Below the pieces are notes generated by a model. It was not told the DNA's origin, made no database searches, and worked only from the letters and a program-made list of their open reading frames with translations. This document shows, piece by piece, positions 33,097-42,333 of a stretch of 64,000 nt of DNA. Position 1 is the first letter of the stretch; every line of letters starts with the position of its first letter. Source of the stretch: Clostridiales bacterium (lineage in GTDB: Bacteria; Bacillota; Clostridia; TANB77; CAG-508); contig DPDV01000007.1 in the NCBI GenBank assembly GCA_003534295.1, positions 35,489 through 99,488 of the forward strand, read 5' to 3'. The translations under genes were made by a program, and so were the position numbers.

Positions 33097-35022
33097 AAAT
33101 TTGACAGTTAAAAGCTATAAACGTTGTATATCAACGCTTCTAGCTTTTTGAAAGTGCACAATGTTTTTATTCTTTTAATTTTTTTAAAATATTTTTTAGG
33201 TTCCTGTTATTAAGTATTTCGTAATCGGTCCTAAAATCAAATTTATCGTGCAAATCATCAGTTAAATCAGTTCTAATATAAGTCGGAATATATCCATTCC
33301 CAATACTTTCTATAAAATTCATATTTTTTAAAGTATTAATAATTTGAGAGCTAGTATATTTTTCTTCCAATCTTTTTTCTAGGAATCTAAGAATAACCAA
33401 TGAAAGAAAACAAGTAGTAAAGTGAGCTGTAATTCTGTCATCTCTACTTAAATACATAGGTCTAGCTTTAAATTCACTCTTCATAATTCTAAAGCTTTCC
33501 TCAATTTTCCATCTTCTTTGGTTTACTTTGATAATTTCTTCAGCATTATCATTAAGATTTGTGCATACACCGTAAAATCCGTCAAATTTTTCTTCTTTTA
33601 AGATTGTATCGGTATTTAATGACAGTACTTTCTTTTCAGCTATTTCTCCATCATTTGTAACATTGGTTTTCTTAATGAACCTTTTAAAATCATTTTGATT
33701 ACATTTATCAAGTTTAAAACATTTATTAGCGATTGCAACCTTAGCTCTTTCAATTTGAGAGTTACGGATTTGTCTTTGATAATTTTTGTATTTCAAAGAG
33801 TAGGTTACAATCAGCTTTTGTTCTAAACCATTTTCATTAATCCAACGTTCTTTAAAAAATATTCTATCTTTGTAAAGCTCAATAGATGCCTCATCTTTTT
33901 CAATGTCATTAATATTATACTTTTTAGTATCTCCAGAAAGATGCCATTCGTCAGGAGATAAAGCCAAATCCATCAAATATTTCTTTAATTTTTTAATAGA
34001 TTGAGTAGTGATAAAGGCACGTTCATCCATATCGTTAAACTTTCTATTAGCATTAGAAACAAGTCCGGCATCAGTACAAACAATGAATTTAGATAATTTA
34101 AAATCCGCTAATATTTTTTCTTCTAAAGGTTTTAGAGTAATTTGTTCATTAGTATTTCCAGCTGTTATATCAAAAGCTAAAGGAATACCATCACCATCCA
34201 TAAAAAGTCCCATTTGAGTAATTGGATTAGGTCTATGTTCCTTAGAAGGACCATATTGCCTTAAACCACTTTCTTGTTCAATTTCAAAGAAGTAATTTGT
34301 ACAATCATAGTAAAGAACATTAGTATTTCTTTTGGAAACTTTTAAGCTATTCTTATACAGTTCAGCTTGAATGAAATCAGTTTCTTTGGCAATAACTTCT
34401 AGAGCACGATAAATATCATGCAATTCAAAATTAGGTTGTTCAATATATTTTTTAGACAATTCAAATGTCGCTAATTTTGAAGAAGGATATATTATTCTAC
34501 TATATATTAATCTTGATAAGATGTCACTCAAATCATATTTAAATCTATATTTATCTGTAATTTCATTACAGATACCATTTAAGCCTAATTGATAATATAT
34601 TTTTTCTAGGAAAAGATATCCACCATTGAAGAAAGTTTGCTGATTTTTTTCAATTATTTTTGAAGGATTATATTTTACAAGAACATTTCTAGTCCAGGTT
34701 TTTTCTTGTTTATTTAATTCTTCCACATACTTTTTAGCCCATTCAATAGGATCTTCGTTTAAATTTTGTTTTAATTTTTCATAAGTACCTAATTTCTCAA
34801 CAACTTTATTTGTCCTTTTCTTATTGCGGTATACAGATTTAACAACATAAAGAGATTGAGCATTTTTTGATTTTATTATTTGTAATCTCATAATTAAATT
34901 TCTCCTTGATGTAATTCCAACACATTGTGAGACATTGTGCAAGAGAAAAGAGAGAAATTTGACAAAAAAATTAAGCACCATCAATGCTTATATCGATTTT
35001 ATATTCAATTAACTGTCAAATT
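33097..35022 (-). mobile_element. IS1634-like (IS4 superfamily) insertion sequence
   Basis: The inverted repeats AATTTGACAGTTAA (within 33097-33111) and TTAACTGTCAAATT (35009-35022) frame a single long transposase gene. A hairpin with AAAAAGCTA/TAGCTTTT-type arms lies at the 3' end of the gene. No target duplication was identified. This copy looks complete. Confidence 0.85.
33167..34891 (-). CDS. IS1634-family transposase
   Basis: The 574-residue transposase starts at 34891, ten bases after AAGGAG. It shows the IS1634/DDE_Tnp_1 plan: an N-terminal SKNAQSLYVVKSVYRNKKR segment, LYYDCTNYFFEIE (first Asp), GLFMDGDGIPLAFDITAGN, FIVCTDAGLVSNAN (second Asp) and the C-terminal KVNQRRWKIEESFRIMKSE (Glu of the DDE triad, YREKWEIE-like), then RDDRITAHFTTCFLSL. 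All three catalytic residues are present and the frame is unbroken, so it may still be active. Confidence 0.9.
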   Translation of the reverse strand: MRLQIIKSKNAQSLYVVKSVYRNKKRTNKVVEKLGTYEKLKQNLNEDPIEWAKKYVEELNKQEKTWTRNVLVKYNPSKIIEKNQQTFFNGGYLFLEKIYYQLGLNGICNEITDKYRFKYDLSDILSRLIYSRIIYPSSKLATFELSKKYIEQPNFELHDIYRALEVIAKETDFIQAELYKNSLKVSKRNTNVLYYDCTNYFFEIEQESGLRQYGPSKEHRPNPITQMGLFMDGDGIPLAFDITAGNTNEQITLKPLEEKILADFKLSKFIVCTDAGLVSNANRKFNDMDERAFITTQSIKKLKKYLMDLALSPDEWHLSGDTKKYNINDIEKDEASIELYKDRIFFKERWINENGLEQKLIVTYSLKYKNYQRQIRNSQIERAKVAIANKCFKLDKCNQNDFKRFIKKTNVTNDGEIAEKKVLSLNTDTILKEEKFDGFYGVCTNLNDNAEEIIKVNQRRWKIEESFRIMKSEFKARPMYLSRDDRITAHFTTCFLSLVILRFLEKRLEEKYTSSQIINTLKNMNFIESIGNGYIPTYIRTDLTDDLHDKFDFRTDYEILNNRNLKNILKKLKE

Positions 35023-35068
35023 CCCGAATCAATTATAGAAGAATTAGGAGTAATTTAAAATATAGATG

Positions 35069-35101
35069 AAAAAACAAGGTGCTTTAAAAACCTTGTTTTT
35101 T
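35069..35101 (+). terminator. Terminator upstream of the uvrB leader
   Basis: AAAACAAGG pairs with CCTTGTTTT around an 11-base loop and a T run follows. Just before it (35024-35056) a short coding tail, ESIIEELGVI and stop, looks like the end of a gene cut by the IS. Confidence 0.7.
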
Positions 35102-35121
35102 AAGGCAAAAAATGATATTAT
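35093..35121 (+). promoter_or_regulatory. Possible promoter of the uvrB leader
   Basis: TTGTTT (35093-35098) and TATTAT (35116-35121) are 17 bases apart, with an overlapping TATAGT three bases on. Confidence 0.45.
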
Positions 35122-35124
35122 AGT

Positions 35125-35319
35125 ATAGTGAAAAATGATACTTAGTATCATTCAATATCGTTTAATAATGCGTAGGAAGTTTGTGACCTTTATTCGTCCT
35201 AAACAAAAAGATTTATATTAACCAGTAAAAATTAGTCCTATGAGGACGAGTTTTGGGACGAATGCTTGACTGGCAGTTATCTTTTTTTAACATAAAAAAG
35301 TCACAAGAAAGGAGGAAAA
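35125..35319 (+). promoter_or_regulatory. Structured uvrB leader with attenuator-like pairings
   Basis: The ~190-nt leader has a perfect hairpin AATGATAC/GTATCATT (35134-35152). Further on, ATTCGTCC (35192-35199) can pair with GGACGAAT (35256-35263), and alternatively AACCAGT (35220-35226) with ACTGG and GTT (35269-35277), which precedes a T run at 35282-35288. GTCCT/AGGAC (35235-35247) makes a small internal hairpin. Two exclusive pairings, one ending in a T run, are what an attenuator or riboswitch shows. No known class was recognised. Confidence 0.45.
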
Positions 35320-37275
35320 ATGTTCAAATTACACTCAGAATATAAGCCAACAGGCGACCAACCACAAGCAATAGAATACTTATCAAAAGGAATAAAAGAA
35401 GGTAAGAAATTCCAGACACTTCTAGGTGTTACGGGTTCAGGAAAAACTTTTACAATGGCGAACATAATAGAAAAAACACAAAAACCAACACTTGTTTTAG
35501 CACATAATAAAACACTTGCTGGACAATTATATTCGGAGTTCAAAGAGTTCTTCCCAGAGAACGCAGTGGAGTATTTTGTTTCATATTACGATTACTATCA
35601 ACCAGAAGCATATATACCGCAGTCTGATACATACATTGAAAAAGATGCTTCTATAAATGATGAAATAGACAAATTAAGACATTCAGCTACATTGTCATTG
35701 TTTGAAACAAGAGATGTTATTATAATAGCATCTGTGTCTTGCATATATGGATTAGGAGATCCTGTAGACTACAATGAAATGATGCTTTCATTACGACCAC
35801 AAATGACAAAATCAAGAAATAATATTATGAAAAAACTAATAAATATGCAATATTCAAGAAATGAATTAGATTTTAAAAGAGGAACCTTTAGAGCAAAAGG
35901 AGATGTTTTAGAAATATATCCTTCCTCAGAAAGCGAATCAGCTGTAAGAGTAGAGTTTTGGGGAGATGAAATAGAAAAGATAAATGAAATCAATCCATTG
36001 ACAGGCAAAGTTATAGGCTTTAGAAACCATATATTAATTCCACCAGCATCTCAATATGTAACTAATAAAGATAAACTTGAAAAGGCAATTGTAACAATAG
36101 AAGAAGAAATGAAGGCACAAGTAGAGTATTTTAAATCACAGGGTAAATTAATAGAAGCACAAAGAATAGAAGAAAGAACAAATTTTGACATAGAAATGAT
36201 GAGAGAAACTGGTTTTTGTCAAGGGATCGAAAACTATTCAAGACATATAAGTGGCAGAGAGCCAGGAAGTGCACCATATACTTTATTTGACTACTTTCCA
36301 AAAGATTTTCTTTTATTAATAGACGAATCACATGCAACCATACCACAAGTAAAAGCAATGTACAACGGAGATAGAGCTAGAAAAGAAGCATTGGTAAAAT
36401 ATGGATTCAGATTACCTTCGGCTTTTGACAATAGACCACTTAAATTTGAAGAATTTGAGCAAAGAATAAATCAATGTATTTTTGTAAGTGCAACTCCAGC
36501 TGACTATGAAAAAGAACATTCCAAAGAAAATGTTGTAGAGCAAATAATAAGACCTACAGGACTGTTAGACCCTAAAATAGAAGTAAAACCTGTTACAAAC
36601 CAAGTGGATGACTTAATAGAACAAATAAGAATAAGAACAGAAAAAAGGGAAAGAGTGCTAGTAACTACTTTAACAAAAAAAATGGCAGAAGATTTAAGCA
36701 CATATTTAGCAGGGATAGATATAAAAGTTAAATATATGCATTCTGATACTAAAGCACTTGAAAGAATGGAAATAATTAGAGATTTACGATTAGGGCAATT
36801 TGATGTATTAGTAGGTATAAATCTTTTAAGAGAGGGTTTGGATATTCCAGAGGTATCATTAGTTGCAATATTAGATGCTGACAAGGAAGGATTTTTACGT
36901 TCAGAGCGTTCATTAATACAAACAATAGGGCGTGCAGCAAGGAATACAAATGGAAAGGTAATAATGTATGCAGATGAACTAACAGAAAGCATGGAGAAAG
37001 CCATAAGTGAAACAAATAGGAGAAGAAAAATACAAGAACAATACAATAAGGAACATAATATTACACCAAAAACAATTCAAAAATCAGTAAGAGATACTAT
37101 CAAAGCAAGTTATGTCGCAGAAGTTCAAGAAGAATATAAATTAGACAAAGATGTAGAAATAAAAGATATTATATCTAAAATGACAGATGAAATGCTTAAA
37201 TATGCAGCTGACATGGAATTTGAAAAGGCAGCAGAAATAAGAGATAAAATAAAAGAAATGGAAAAAATGATGTGA
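35320..37275 (+). CDS. uvrB: Excinuclease ABC subunit UvrB
   Basis: The 651-residue DNA damage-recognition helicase of nucleotide excision repair has Walker A GVTGSGKTFTMAN (~residues 36-48), YYDYYQPEAYIP (beta-hairpin region that inserts in DNA), LLIDESHATIPQ (DEAD-like motif), the EGLDIPEVSLVAILDADKEG and IGRAARN helicase motifs, and a C-terminal UVR domain (ADMEFEKAAEIRDKIKEME) that contacts UvrC. Length is standard. AGGAGG precedes the ATG. No obvious LexA box was found upstream. Confidence 0.97.
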   Translation: MFKLHSEYKPTGDQPQAIEYLSKGIKEGKKFQTLLGVTGSGKTFTMANIIEKTQKPTLVLAHNKTLAGQLYSEFKEFFPENAVEYFVSYYDYYQPEAYIPQSDTYIEKDASINDEIDKLRHSATLSLFETRDVIIIASVSCIYGLGDPVDYNEMMLSLRPQMTKSRNNIMKKLINMQYSRNELDFKRGTFRAKGDVLEIYPSSESESAVRVEFWGDEIEKINEINPLTGKVIGFRNHILIPPASQYVTNKDKLEKAIVTIEEEMKAQVEYFKSQGKLIEAQRIEERTNFDIEMMRETGFCQGIENYSRHISGREPGSAPYTLFDYFPKDFLLLIDESHATIPQVKAMYNGDRARKEALVKYGFRLPSAFDNRPLKFEEFEQRINQCIFVSATPADYEKEHSKENVVEQIIRPTGLLDPKIEVKPVTNQVDDLIEQIRIRTEKRERVLVTTLTKKMAEDLSTYLAGIDIKVKYMHSDTKALERMEIIRDLRLGQFDVLVGINLLREGLDIPEVSLVAILDADKEGFLRSERSLIQTIGRAARNTNGKVIMYADELTESMEKAISETNRRRKIQEQYNKEHNITPKTIQKSVRDTIKASYVAEVQEEYKLDKDVEIKDIISKMTDEMLKYAADMEFEKAAEIRDKIKEMEKMM

Positions 37276-37294
37276 TAATTTAAAATAATAGCAC

Positions 37295-37323
37295 TTGATT
37301 TAGGAAAAATAACGTGATAGTAT
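37295..37323 (+). promoter_or_regulatory. Promoter of the 37354 gene
   Basis: TTGATT (37295-37300) and TAGTAT (37318-37323) are 17 bases apart, between uvrB and the small gene. Confidence 0.5.
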
Positions 37324-37353
37324 ATAACCTATAATGAAGACAGGAGGTGCACC

Positions 37354-37644
37354 ATGATAACCAAAGGGATAATACTTTTTGGCACATTTAGAAGGTGCGA
37401 AAATCATGATGCTCTTGCTGAAGAGCTGGTACGGAATGAACAATTCCGCTCACGGTATGAGCAAGATTACCTAAATCCACTCGATTTTCTGATTTTTCGC
37501 TGCAATGCGGTGAAAATTGGAAATGAGTGGTCACCCATTTCGCAATGGGTGGCAGTCTATTCCTCCAATAACCTTTACGCAGAAAGGTGGATAGCAGCAT
37601 TGGAGGAAAAAGAAATGGTTAGTCTTGAGAGGATGACAATCTAA
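37354..37644 (+). CDS. Small hypothetical protein of foreign codon use
   Basis: This 96-residue soluble protein is unrecognised. It contains several Trp, Arg and Cys residues and codons such as CGC, CGG and CTC that are rare in the neighbours. GGAGGTG lies before the ATG. It sits alone between uvrB and uvrA with its own promoter and terminator, like the single-gene inserts at 18510 and 29408. Lateral transfer is probable. Confidence 0.65.
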   Translation: MITKGIILFGTFRRCENHDALAEELVRNEQFRSRYEQDYLNPLDFLIFRCNAVKIGNEWSPISQWVAVYSSNNLYAERWIAALEEKEMVSLERMTI

Positions 37645-37660
37645 TCATCTAATCATTTCG

Positions 37661-37690
37661 AAAAGAGTCTGATAAAAAAGACTCTTTTTT
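37661..37690 (+). terminator. Terminator after the 37354 gene
   Basis: AAAAGAGTCT and AGACTCTTTT form a 10-base-pair hairpin followed by T residues. Confidence 0.85.
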
Positions 37691-37717
37691 AAAAGTATTA
37701 AAAAATGGAGATTCAAC

Positions 37718-40555
37718 ATGAATAATAATATAATAATAAAAGGCGCAAAAGAGCATAATTTAAAAAACATTAATTTAGAAATTCCAAGAGATAAGCTTGT
37801 AGTAATTACAGGACTTTCTGGGTCTGGAAAATCTTCTTTGGCATTTGATACTCTGTATGCAGAAGGACAAAGAAGATATGTAGAGAGCTTATCTTCATAT
37901 GCAAGACAGTTTCTAGGACTGATGGAAAAGCCAGATGTAGAGCTAATAGAGGGACTTTCGCCAGCAATATCAATAGACCAAAAAACTACATCTAAAAATC
38001 CACGCTCAACAGTAGGAACTGTTACAGAAATTTATGATTATATACGTTTATTATATGCAAGAATCGGGGTACCATATTGTCCAAATTGTGGCAAAAGAAT
38101 AGAAAAACAAACAATAGACCAAATAGTTGATTCAGTAATGAATTTGGAACAAGGTTCAAAAATTCAAGTTTTAGCACCTGTAGTTCGTGGAAGAAAAGGT
38201 GAGTTTAAAAAATTACTAGAAAACTTTTCAAAAGAAGGGTTTGTAAGAGCAAGAATAGATGGAGAAACCGTAGAACTGACAGATGACATAGATATAGATA
38301 GAAAGAGAAAACATACAGTAGAAATAATAGTTGATAGGTTAATAATAAAAGAAGATATAAGAAGTAGATTAACAGAATCTGTGGAAATAGCATTAAAACA
38401 CGCCAATAATCTAGTGCTTATAGTTGTAGGAACTTCTAAAGATGACTCCGAAGAAATGCTATTTAGTCAAAATTATGCTTGTCCAGATTGTGGTATTAGT
38501 TTTGAAGAATTATCGCCAAGGATGTTTTCATTCAATAATCCATTTGGTGCATGTCCAACTTGTACAGGTATTGGATATTTAATGAAAATGGATGAAGACC
38601 TTATAATTCCCGATAAAAGCAAAACCCTTTATGATGGTATAAAAGCATTTGGCGCAAGTAGTATGAAAAAAGGCGATACAATGGCAAAGATGTATTTTGA
38701 GAGTATTGCGAAACATTATGGAGTTGAAATTAAAGATGTACCAATAAAAAAACTACCAAAAGACTTTTTAAATAAGATATTATATGGAACAGGCGACGAA
38801 AAAATTGATTTTGAATATTCATCATCAGCAGGTACAAGAAAGTTTAGTTCTCCATTTGAAGGAGTTATTCCAACTTTGGATAGAAGATATAGAGAAACAA
38901 AATCACAGGGAATGAAGGACTTTTATGAATTGTATATGAGTAATAGTCATTGCCCAACATGTAATGGAGCAAGACTAAGAAAAGAAAGTTTAGCAGTTAA
39001 AGTAGGAGATAAAAATATAAATGAACTAACAGAAATGTCAATCGATAAAATAAAAAATTATTTGAATTCATTGAAATTGAATAACAAAGATAAGATGATA
39101 TCAGAACAGATTTTAAAGGAATTAAATAAAAGATTACAATTTTTAATTGATGTTGGATTGGAATATTTAACATTATCAAGAAGCGCAGGAACACTATCAG
39201 GAGGAGAGGCACAAAGAATACGTTTGGCAACTCAAATAGGCTCTGGATTAACTGGTGTATTATATATATTAGATGAGCCAAGTATAGGACTTCATCAAAG
39301 AGATAATGAAAAATTAATAGCAACATTAAAAAAGTTAAGAGATTTAGGAAATGCAGTTATTGTTGTAGAACATGATGAAGATACAATGTATGCGGCTGAT
39401 CAAATAATAGATATTGGACCAGGACCAGGAGTTCATGGTGGAAAAGTAATTGCGCAAGGAACAGCAGAACAAATAAAACAGATACCAGAATCTATAACAG
39501 GGCAATATTTGAGCGGAAAAAAACAAATACCAATTCCGGAAAAAAGAAGAAAGTCAAATGGAAGAGCAATAGAAGTAAAAGGAGCTACTCAAAATAATTT
39601 AAAAAACATAAATGTTAAATTTCCGCTAGGACAATTTATATGTGTTACAGGTGTTTCAGGGTCTGGAAAAAGTACATTGGTAAATGATATTTTATATAAG
39701 GCATTGGCAAAGCAAATAAATGGTTCAAATGAAAAACCAGGAGCACATAAAGAAATAATTGGAATAGAGAATATAGATAAAATAATAAATATTGACCAAT
39801 CTCCAATAGGAAGAACACCACGCTCCAATCCAGCAACTTATACAGGAGTATTTGACAATATAAGAGATATATTTGCAGGAACAAATGAAGCAAAGATGAG
39901 AGGCTATGAAAAGGGAAGATTTAGCTTCAATGTGGAAGGCGGAAGATGTGAGGCTTGTTCAGGGGATGGAATATTAAGAATAGAAATGCATTTTTTACCA
40001 GATATTTATGTGCCATGTGAAGTGTGTAAGGGTAAAAGATATAATAAAGAAACATTAGAGGTTAAATACAAAGGAAAAACAATTGCAGATGTACTTGATA
40101 TGACAGTAGAAGAGGCACTAGAGTTCTTTAAAAATATACCAAGGATAAAACAAAAAATACAGACACTACATGATGTGGGATTAGGTTATATAAAATTGGG
40201 ACAACCTTCTACTACATTATCAGGAGGAGAGGCTCAAAGAGTCAAGTTAGCAACAGAATTGTCTAAAAAACCAACAGGTAAGACACTATATATACTAGAC
40301 GAGCCAACAACAGGATTGCATATTGCAGATGTTCACAAATTAGTAGAAATACTACAAAGACTTGTAGACACAGGCAATAGTATTATAGTAATAGAACACA
40401 ATTTGGATTTAATAAAGACAAGTGACTATATAATTGACTTGGGACCAGAAGGTGGAGACAAAGGAGGAAAAATTGTTGCAGTTGGAACACCAGAACAAAT
40501 TGCAAGAAATGAGCAAAGCTATACAGGACAATTTTTAGGAAAATATTTAATTTAG
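37718..40555 (+). CDS. uvrA: Excinuclease ABC subunit UvrA
   Basis: The 945-residue damage sensor has two ABC ATPase modules. The first has Walker A GLSGSGKSS (~residue 30), a zinc finger (CPNCGKR; CPDCGISFEE) and the signature LSGGEAQRIRLA; the second has GVSGSGKST (~residue 645), a second zinc module (CEACSGDGILRIEMHFLPD; CEVCKGKRYN), LSGGEAQRVKLA and LYILDEPTTGLH. The QRRYVESLSSYARQFLG region is typical. It works with UvrB, encoded 450 bp upstream, to find lesions. Length is standard. Confidence 0.97.
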   Translation: MNNNIIIKGAKEHNLKNINLEIPRDKLVVITGLSGSGKSSLAFDTLYAEGQRRYVESLSSYARQFLGLMEKPDVELIEGLSPAISIDQKTTSKNPRSTVGTVTEIYDYIRLLYARIGVPYCPNCGKRIEKQTIDQIVDSVMNLEQGSKIQVLAPVVRGRKGEFKKLLENFSKEGFVRARIDGETVELTDDIDIDRKRKHTVEIIVDRLIIKEDIRSRLTESVEIALKHANNLVLIVVGTSKDDSEEMLFSQNYACPDCGISFEELSPRMFSFNNPFGACPTCTGIGYLMKMDEDLIIPDKSKTLYDGIKAFGASSMKKGDTMAKMYFESIAKHYGVEIKDVPIKKLPKDFLNKILYGTGDEKIDFEYSSSAGTRKFSSPFEGVIPTLDRRYRETKSQGMKDFYELYMSNSHCPTCNGARLRKESLAVKVGDKNINELTEMSIDKIKNYLNSLKLNNKDKMISEQILKELNKRLQFLIDVGLEYLTLSRSAGTLSGGEAQRIRLATQIGSGLTGVLYILDEPSIGLHQRDNEKLIATLKKLRDLGNAVIVVEHDEDTMYAADQIIDIGPGPGVHGGKVIAQGTAEQIKQIPESITGQYLSGKKQIPIPEKRRKSNGRAIEVKGATQNNLKNINVKFPLGQFICVTGVSGSGKSTLVNDILYKALAKQINGSNEKPGAHKEIIGIENIDKIINIDQSPIGRTPRSNPATYTGVFDNIRDIFAGTNEAKMRGYEKGRFSFNVEGGRCEACSGDGILRIEMHFLPDIYVPCEVCKGKRYNKETLEVKYKGKTIADVLDMTVEEALEFFKNIPRIKQKIQTLHDVGLGYIKLGQPSTTLSGGEAQRVKLATELSKKPTGKTLYILDEPTTGLHIADVHKLVEILQRLVDTGNSIIVIEHNLDLIKTSDYIIDLGPEGGDKGGKIVAVGTPEQIARNEQSYTGQFLGKYLI

Positions 40556-40568
40556 GAGTGAGCAATAC

Positions 40569-41444
40569 ATGCAAATTGAAAGACTGGAAGATTTTATAGC
40601 AAATATGCCAAAATCAGTATCAACAAATACTGAAAAAGCCAGATGGCTGTATATAGAATTGGGGAAAAAGAGCTTTTATGATGTCTCTTATGAATTTTTG
40701 AACGAAGATGAAGAACAAGAATTAATGTATGACCATAAAGATTATAAGAATCCTAATATAATTACTTGTGCTTCTTTAACAGACCAATATGAAAAACTAT
40801 TAAAAATAATAGGAATTGAAAGTAAGGTCATAACTGACGGAGGACATAGATATCTTAGATTTTATGAAGAAGATGGTATTACATGGCATACAGCTGATTT
40901 AACAAATGATCTAAAAAACGTACAATCAGGGTGCCAAACATCTCATTTTCTTCAAATTGATTCTGAAAAATTGCGAGATATAGATAAAAGAATAGGGTAT
41001 ATAAGTGAAAAGAAAGGTTATACAGATGATTATTTTGAACAAGTGAAAGATTTTATAATAAAAAAAGGACTAAAGGGAAAAGCACAATTAGAATATATAT
41101 TAGAAGTATTTCACTTATACGTAAAACCTGAAAAAATGGGAGAACATGAATTATATAGCATGTATCAGAAATTTATAAAAACATGTATTCAGGAAGAAAA
41201 AATTCCGTCATTTACTGCAACTATGAGAAAAGGAAAAAACCATTCAAGTCAACCTAAAAGTAAGTTTGGTACTAAACCAGGGTTGGTAGAATATAACATG
41301 ACATTTGTTGACGAAAATAATGTCGCATTTGAGTATATATTAAACTTGCAAACTGGAAAATTTCAAGAAGTAGAGACCAAAGAAATGTATCACTCAAATT
41401 ACCAAATAAAAGGAATACGGTGTAAAAGAAAAGTAAAATTTTGA
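40569..41444 (+). CDS. Transglutaminase-like superfamily protein
   Basis: The 291-residue soluble protein has a possible Cys-His-Asp arrangement: TCASLTDQYEKLLKIIGI (Cys near residue 75), GGHRYLRFYEE (His ~ residue 95) and WHTADLTNDL (Asp ~ residue 110). That spacing matches the transglutaminase-like fold used in many cysteine proteases and amidases. The C-terminal 120 residues are unassigned and basic. It follows uvrA by 13 bases and may share its transcript. Membership is a motif-based inference. Confidence 0.55.
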   Translation: MQIERLEDFIANMPKSVSTNTEKARWLYIELGKKSFYDVSYEFLNEDEEQELMYDHKDYKNPNIITCASLTDQYEKLLKIIGIESKVITDGGHRYLRFYEEDGITWHTADLTNDLKNVQSGCQTSHFLQIDSEKLRDIDKRIGYISEKKGYTDDYFEQVKDFIIKKGLKGKAQLEYILEVFHLYVKPEKMGEHELYSMYQKFIKTCIQEEKIPSFTATMRKGKNHSSQPKSKFGTKPGLVEYNMTFVDENNVAFEYILNLQTGKFQEVETKEMYHSNYQIKGIRCKRKVKF

Positions 41445-41484
41445 AAGTGTACTTTATACAAGAGTTAAAAGTACACTTTTTTTT
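41444..41484. terminator. Terminator between convergent genes
   Basis: AAAGTGTACTTT (41444-41455) pairs with AAAGTACACTTT (41468-41479) around a 12-base loop, and a run of Ts follows. It serves the gene at 40569 and faces the small minus-strand gene. Confidence 0.75.
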
Positions 41485-41583
41485 CTATTTGCAATTATTG
41501 CTATTATTAGACTTTTCATTATTTTTACTATTTTTGTTCTTGTTTTTATTATTATTCTTATTGTTATTTTGATTTTCTGACAT
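41485..41583 (-). CDS. Tiny Asn/Lys-rich protein
   Basis: A strong AGGAGGTG stands before ATG at 41583 and the frame encodes 32 residues, about half Asn (including NNNKNNNKNKNKN), a third Lys, and a single Cys next to the C-terminus. It was found by eye because it is very short. The strong ribosome binding site and clean start and stop argue that it is translated. Function is unknown; a spore-coat or regulatory peptide is only a guess. Confidence 0.5.
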   Translation of the reverse strand: MSENQNNNKNNNKNKNKNSKNNEKSNNSNNCK

Positions 41584-41708
41584 AAAAAACACCTCCTATA
41601 TTAATATTATTTTACCTGAATATTTGTTTTTTATACATAAAATAAACAAAACAGTTGAAAAAGTACAGTTATTATATTAAAATATTTGCAAAGGAGAATA
41701 ATAAAAAA

Positions 41709-42281
41709 ATGAAAAAAATAATTTATTTAACAATGATAATAATAAGTTTAGCTATGTGCCTTTGTGGCTGCACTAAAAAAAATCAAGAAGGTCAACTTTC
41801 AAAAATATATAAAGTACCACAAAAACTCATATATATAAATGCTCCAAGTACATATGAAGAAACACAAAATGGATATTCTAAAATATATTTTGTGAAAAAT
41901 AAAAAATACATTGCAATAACTGCAGAAAAGAGCATGGAAGCAACGGAATTAACAAAAGCTCAGGACATAGTATTTTCAAAGATAAAAGAAAATGTAAAAG
42001 ACTTTACATATATTAATAATTTAGAGATTGAACAAGAGAAAACAGAAAAAATTAATGAAATAGAAATGTATAGGTATGAGGGAAAATTAATATGTGGCAG
42101 AACAGTGAAGGCAAGTGCTTATGTTGTAGGATATACATTTATAATAGATAAAATTCCTTGTAATATTACTGGAGTGGTAACGGAAAAAGAACAAAATGAA
42201 GAAAGTATACAAGAAATAAAAAGCTTAGTAGACGAGATGGCAAGAACAGTAAGAAATACAAAAGACAATATTATGGATTAG
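41709..42281 (+). CDS. Putative lipoprotein
   Basis: The 190-residue protein has a lipoprotein signal: MKKIIYLTMIIISLAM then the lipobox LCGC, with Cys 21 as the predicted lipidation site. The mature part is mixed alpha/beta, with an EEKTEKINEIEMYRYEGKL-type strand pair, and no recognised domain. AAGGAG precedes the ATG at 41709. It lies 53 bp before metK on the same strand. It resembles the many lineage-specific Clostridia lipoproteins of unknown role. Confidence 0.7.
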   Translation: MKKIIYLTMIIISLAMCLCGCTKKNQEGQLSKIYKVPQKLIYINAPSTYEETQNGYSKIYFVKNKKYIAITAEKSMEATELTKAQDIVFSKIKENVKDFTYINNLEIEQEKTEKINEIEMYRYEGKLICGRTVKASAYVVGYTFIIDKIPCNITGVVTEKEQNEESIQEIKSLVDEMARTVRNTKDNIMD

Positions 42282-42333
42282 ATTAATTATGTATGATATA
42301 ATGGTTTATAAATTTGAAAGGAAGGATATAAAA

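Noticed and set aside
33097..35022. Target-site duplication around the IS1634-like element
   Set aside because: The flanks just outside the inverted repeats (GTGGTC and CCCGAA) do not match.
35222..35273. Hammerhead or guanidine-type motif in the uvrB leader
   Set aside because: ATGAGGACGAG and GGGACGAA look suggestive, but the conserved cores (CUGANGA/GAAA, or paired ACGR loops closed by C-G pairs) are not there.
36504..37046. 180-codon minus-strand frame inside uvrB
   Set aside because: No ribosome binding site and the opposite frame is the conserved helicase core.
42282..42333. SAM riboswitch before metK
   Set aside because: The gap is only ~50 bases and has no S-box motifs.
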